From Streptomyces inusitatus (GTDB lineage: Bacteria; Actinomycetota; Actinomycetes; Streptomycetales; Streptomycetaceae): a stretch of 64,000 nucleotides of DNA. Of this stretch, positions 60,687 to 64,000 are shown piece after piece. The DNA lies in NCBI RefSeq assembly GCF_014651115.1, contig NZ_BMWG01000022.1, positions 1 to 64,000 on the forward strand. The letters run 5' to 3'. The position numbers and the translations under genes were made by a program. Under the pieces are notes generated by a model, which searched no databases, was not told the DNA's origin, and saw nothing but the letters and a program-made list of their open reading frames with translations. Numbering within the stretch: position 1 is the first letter of the stretch; each line of letters opens with the position of its first letter.

Positions 60687-61754
60687 TTACGCGTACGAGT
60701 GCAGCCCGTCCACGAAGATGTTGACGCCGTAGTAGTTGAAGAGCCAGCAGGCGAACGCGATGAGCGCCAGCACGGCCGCCTTGCGGCCCTTCCACCCGGC
60801 GGTCGCGCGGGCGTGGAGGTAGCAGGCGTAGGCGACCCAGGTGATGAAGGACCAGACCTCCTTGGGGTCCCAGCCCCAGTAGCGGCCCCAGGCGTCGCCC
60901 GCCCAGATCGCGCCCGCGATGATCGTGAACGTCCACAGCGGGAAGATCGCCGCGTTGACGCGGTACGCGAACTTGTCCAGGGACGCGGCCGAGGGCAGCC
61001 GCTCCATCACCGAGGTGAGGAAGGCGCCGGGCTTCGCACCGCGCGCGAGCTTGCTCTCGTAGGAGTCGCGGAACAGATAGAGCAGGGTGCCGACCGCGCC
61101 GAGGTAGAAGACCGCGCCGCAGAAGATCGCGGTGGAGACGTGGATCCACAGCCAGTAGGAGTCCAGCGCGGGGACGAGCTGGTCACTGGCGGTGTAGAGC
61201 CAGGTGGTGGCGATGCCCAGATCGATGAGGACCGTGCCGACGAGCGGCAGGCCCATCCAGCGGACGTTCTTCCCCGCCGTCAGGAACACCAGGTACGCGC
61301 CGACCAGCACCGTGGAGAAGGTGATGGAGAACTCGTACATATTGCCCCAGGGGGCGCGCTGCACGGAGAACGCGCGGGCCGCGACGCCGCCCGCCTGGAC
61401 GGCGAAGGCGACCACGGTGAGCGCGATCGCGATCCGGCCGTACAGATCGCCCTTGACCGTGCCGCCCGCGGCTCCGGGGCCGTCCGGGACGTCCCGGGCG
61501 CCGGGCGCGGCGCGGGTCACGACCTTCGGCTTGTCCAGGACGGCGGTGCCGCCCTCCTTGCCGCGGACCTGGACGGTCACGGCGGGGGCAGGGGCGGTGA
61601 GCGCGGCGGCGGTACGGCCGACCTTGCTGCGGCTGCCGAAGACCCACTCGGCGATGTGCGCGAGGAAGGCCAGCGTGTAGACGGCCATCGCCGAGTAGAT
61701 CAGCGTGTTGCTGATCTGGGCGAGGTTCTCGTTGGTTGCGGCGGCGAGATTCAC
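60687..61754 (-). CDS. ccsB: Cytochrome c biogenesis protein CcsB/ResC
   Basis: 355 residues, about eight membrane helices. The tryptophan-rich haem-handling motif reads W-G-R-Y-W-G-W-D-P-K-E-V-W-S-F near residue 290, with flanking conserved His residues. A cytoplasmic insert of ~70 residues after the first helix is actinobacterial. With ResB it moves haem out and ligates it to apocytochrome c (system II). GTG start overlaps the resB stop. Confidence 0.95.
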   Translation of the reverse strand: MNLAAATNENLAQISNTLIYSAMAVYTLAFLAHIAEWVFGSRSKVGRTAAALTAPAPAVTVQVRGKEGGTAVLDKPKVVTRAAPGARDVPDGPGAAGGTVKGDLYGRIAIALTVVAFAVQAGGVAARAFSVQRAPWGNMYEFSITFSTVLVGAYLVFLTAGKNVRWMGLPLVGTVLIDLGIATTWLYTASDQLVPALDSYWLWIHVSTAIFCGAVFYLGAVGTLLYLFRDSYESKLARGAKPGAFLTSVMERLPSAASLDKFAYRVNAAIFPLWTFTIIAGAIWAGDAWGRYWGWDPKEVWSFITWVAYACYLHARATAGWKGRKAAVLALIAFACWLFNYYGVNIFVDGLHSYA

Positions 61755-63589
61755 TTCCCAGCCCCTTCGGCGGAAACTTCCACGGAATCGCTTCGATCGT
61801 CGTCGGAATCGTTCGGTCGGTCGTCGGGCGCGTCGGGCGCGTCGGGCGCGTCGGGCGGTGAGTCGGACGAGGTGCCCTCGGCCGGGGCGGGCGTCCGCTC
61901 GTGGAGCGTCAGCGCCAGCTCAGTCAGCTCCTCCGGCAGCCTCGGCGACTCGCCCCGGCCCAGACCGGCCATCTCCACCACCGTCACGCCGTCGTCACCG
62001 CGCACGGCGCGCACCCAGATCCGGCGGCGACGCACGAACAGCGAGCCGACCAGGCCGCCGATGGCGGCGATCGCGCCGCCCAGGGCCCAGCCGTTGCCGG
62101 GCGACTGGGAGATCTGGAAGCTGGCCCACTCCTTGACCTCCGGCTCGAAGGTGATGGAGCCCGCGCCGTCGGGGAGCTTCATCGTCTCGCCGGGCAGCAG
62201 GCGCTTGGCGAGCTTGTTGCCGTCCTTGTCCTTGAACTGCTTCAGATTGCGGGTTTCGAGCTGGTAGACGTTCTGCGGGAGTCCCGCGTTGACGCCCAGG
62301 TCGCCGGTGAAGCCGGTGAGCGCCAGGATCGGGGCGTCCAGACCGGGGAAGGTGGAGAACATGTTGCCCTCACCGTGGCCCGCGAAGGTCGGCACGAAGA
62401 AGGCGCTGAAGCCGAGCTGCCGCTTCTTGCCGTTCTTGTCGCGGTAGCCGTCCATGACCTTGATCGCGCCGGTGGAGGTGACATTGGCGTCCCTCGGCAG
62501 CAGCGGCACCGCGTCCTGGTAGACGACCTTGCCCCGGCCGTCGCGGACGGTCACGACGGGCGCGTATCCGTGCGCCAGCAGATAGACCTTGGTGCCGTCG
62601 ACGACCAGCGGCTTATTGACCTCGATCTTGGACTTCTTCTCCTTGCCGCCCGGCTCGGACCAGGTGACGGCCGCCTCGAAGGTGCGCGGGGTGCCGCGCT
62701 GCGGCCCGGTGCGCTCGTAGGTGCCGGTGAAGCTGTCCAGCATGAAGGTGAACGGGACCAGGTCGTCGGTGTCGTAGAGCGCGCCGGACCGGAAGTCGTC
62801 GTAGTGCGGGAGCACATTGGAGAAGCCGTCGCCCTCGACGATCAGCTTGCCGCCCTCGGACTTGAAGAGCTGCCCGGCGGCGAACGCCACCAGCATCACG
62901 ATCAGCGAGACATGGAAGACCAGGTTCCCGGCCTCGCGGAGATAGCCCTTCTCGGCGGCGACGGCGGTGCCGACGGTGTGGGCGCGGAACCGGCGGCGCT
63001 TGAGCATCGACAGCGCCGCCTCCCGCACCTCCTCGGGCTCGGCGTCGGTGCGCCAGGTGGTGTACGCGGGCATCCGGTTCAGCCGGCCGGGCGCGCCCGG
63101 GGGGCGGCTGCGGAGCTGCTCCACGAACTGCCAGGAGCGCGGGACGATGCAGCCGATGAGGGAGACGAACAGCAGTATGTAGATCGCGGAGAACCAGACC
63201 GAGCTGTACACGTCGAAGAGCTGGAGCTTCTCGAAGAGCGGCGTCCAGGCCTCGTTCTCCTCCTTCCAGGCGCGCACCTTGAGGTCGTCCACGCTGTTCT
63301 GCGGGATGAGGGAGCCCGGGATCGAGCCCAGCGAGAGCAGCAGGAGGAGGATCAGCGCGACCCGCATCGAGGTGAGCTGCCGCCAGAACCAGCGGATCCA
63401 GCCGACGATGCCGAGGGTGGGGCCGCCGATGAGGCGGTCCTCGCCGGGGCGGTCCTCGGCCGGGGCGGTGGAGAGCCGGGCGGAGGCCTCGCTGTCGCGG
63501 CGCTCCCCGTCCTCGGCCGCCGTGTTCGCGGCTCCGGCCCCGGCCCCGGCTCCGGTCCCTGCGTCTGCGTCTGTCTCTGTCTTGCTCAT
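61751..63589 (-). CDS. resB: Cytochrome c biogenesis protein ResB (Ccs1)
   Basis: 612 residues. Four membrane helices with a large external domain between the third and fourth; L-I-G-C-I-V-P-R-S-W-Q and the W-x-x-x-x-F-A-x start of the fourth helix are family features. The ~70-residue N terminus and ~80-residue C terminus are low-complexity; the latter includes D-A-P-D-A-P-D-A-P from a 9-base tandem repeat. Partner of CcsB in haem ligation. Confidence 0.95.
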   Translation of the reverse strand: MSKTETDADAGTGAGAGAGAANTAAEDGERRDSEASARLSTAPAEDRPGEDRLIGGPTLGIVGWIRWFWRQLTSMRVALILLLLLSLGSIPGSLIPQNSVDDLKVRAWKEENEAWTPLFEKLQLFDVYSSVWFSAIYILLFVSLIGCIVPRSWQFVEQLRSRPPGAPGRLNRMPAYTTWRTDAEPEEVREAALSMLKRRRFRAHTVGTAVAAEKGYLREAGNLVFHVSLIVMLVAFAAGQLFKSEGGKLIVEGDGFSNVLPHYDDFRSGALYDTDDLVPFTFMLDSFTGTYERTGPQRGTPRTFEAAVTWSEPGGKEKKSKIEVNKPLVVDGTKVYLLAHGYAPVVTVRDGRGKVVYQDAVPLLPRDANVTSTGAIKVMDGYRDKNGKKRQLGFSAFFVPTFAGHGEGNMFSTFPGLDAPILALTGFTGDLGVNAGLPQNVYQLETRNLKQFKDKDGNKLAKRLLPGETMKLPDGAGSITFEPEVKEWASFQISQSPGNGWALGGAIAAIGGLVGSLFVRRRRIWVRAVRGDDGVTVVEMAGLGRGESPRLPEELTELALTLHERTPAPAEGTSSDSPPDAPDAPDAPDDRPNDSDDDRSDSVEVSAEGAGK

Positions 63590-63594
63590 TGGTT

Positions 63595-64000
63595 TCAGAT
63601 CCCCACCGTGAAGCTAGTGGTCCAGCTCTGTGCGTGCTGCATCATGACGTCCCAGATCCCGGTCAGCAGCAGCACCCCGGTCGCGATCATCATGATGCCG
63701 CCGACCCTCATCACCCATACGTAGTGGCGCTTGATCCAGCCGAACGCGCCGAGGGCCTTGCGGAAGGCGATGGCGGCGAAGAGGAAGGGCAGACCGAGGC
63801 CCAGGCAGTACGCCACGGTCAGTATGGCTCCCCGGCCCGCGCTGCCCTGCTCCAGGGCGAGGAGCTGCACGGCGGAGAGGGTCGGGCCCATGCAGGGGGT
63901 CCAGCCGACGCCGAAGAGCGCGCCCAGCAGGGGAGCGCCCGCCAGCCCGGCGACCGGCTTCTTGTGGAAGCGGAACTCGCGCCGGTTGAGCCAGGGCATG
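63595..64000 (-). CDS. ccdA: Thiol-disulfide transporter CcdA, C-terminal part (runs off the right edge)
   Basis: At least 134 residues with no stop toward the window edge; the true start lies outside. DsbD/CcdA fold: G-W-T-P-C-M-G-P-T carries one of the two redox cysteines within the membrane, followed by four helices (L-G-L-G-L-P-F-L-F-A-A-I-A-F). It passes reducing power to haem-binding cysteines of apocytochrome c. Five bases before resB. Confidence 0.93.
   Translation of the reverse strand, partial: MPWLNRREFRFHKKPVAGLAGAPLLGALFGVGWTPCMGPTLSAVQLLALEQGSAGRGAILTVAYCLGLGLPFLFAAIAFRKALGAFGWIKRHYVWVMRVGGIMMIATGVLLLTGIWDVMMQHAQSWTTSFTVGI

Noticed and set aside
61825..61860. 9-base tandem repeat (GCGTCGGGC) in resB
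   Set aside because: Explained as a coding repeat giving D-A-P units in the disordered C terminus of ResB; not a CRISPR or regulatory array.

Overview
The window is high-GC actinobacterial chromosome. GC-rich third codon positions, many GTG starts, XRE/DUF397 pairs, futalosine-pathway menaquinone genes and a 14-gene nuo operon all point to Streptomyces. From memory, the gene order from about 15.9 to 64 kb matches the core arm region that in S. coelicolor runs from the cytochrome c maturation genes (around SCO4472) through nuo (SCO4562-4575), in reverse orientation. The first ~15 kb looks more strain-variable.

Layout. 0-5.2 kb: a proline-rich partial gene, a lipoprotein, a RarD-type permease, a TM-helix channel-like protein, an internally deleted S41 peptidase and an alpha/beta hydrolase. 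5.2-7.2 kb: a WhiJ-like island (small HTH protein, XRE-DUF5753 regulator, two tandem DUF397 proteins). 7.4-11.5 kb: a VOC protein, a secreted S. griseus-type aminopeptidase and a secreted beta-propeller/IPT/DUF11 protein. 11.6-15.8 kb: an ABC-2 exporter and a LolA-like protein, separated by a cassette of opposite orientation (HicA-like gene plus two tandem paralogues). 16-20.6 kb: polyprenyl diphosphate synthase, a CocE-like protein that has lost its catalytic triad, and fumarylacetoacetase. 20.7-36.7 kb: nuoA-N on the minus strand, with a good Rex operator in front of nuoA. 37-46.5 kb: NlpC/P60 hydrolase, PaaX-type regulator, MenJ-like reductase, GNAT enzyme, MenG, an amidohydrolase-like protein without metal ligands, MqnC, MqnA and a cold-shock gene with an attenuator-like leader. 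46.5-54.8 kb: M1 aminopeptidase, Pls/PosA-type NRPS, TetR regulator, dicarboxylate/amino-acid symporter. 54.8-64 kb: DUF4229 protein, MqnE, Lrp/AsnC regulator, UbiX, UbiA and UbiD homologues of the late menaquinone pathway, a PLDc_N protein, then CcsB, ResB and CcdA.

How it works together. Most of the right two thirds serves respiration: MqnA, MqnE, MqnC, UbiX/UbiA/UbiD homologues, MenG, a polyprenyl diphosphate synthase and a MenJ-like reductase make and tailor menaquinone; complex I reduces it; CcdA, ResB and CcsB mature the c-type cytochromes downstream. MqnB, MqnD and the aminofutalosine deaminase are not in the window. The most unusual objects are the Pls/PosA NRPS with its adjacent HExxH peptidase, the HicA-like/duplicated-partner cassette, the triad-less CocE homologue and several regulatory repeats. 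No rRNA, tRNA, CRISPR array, insertion sequence or prophage was recognised.
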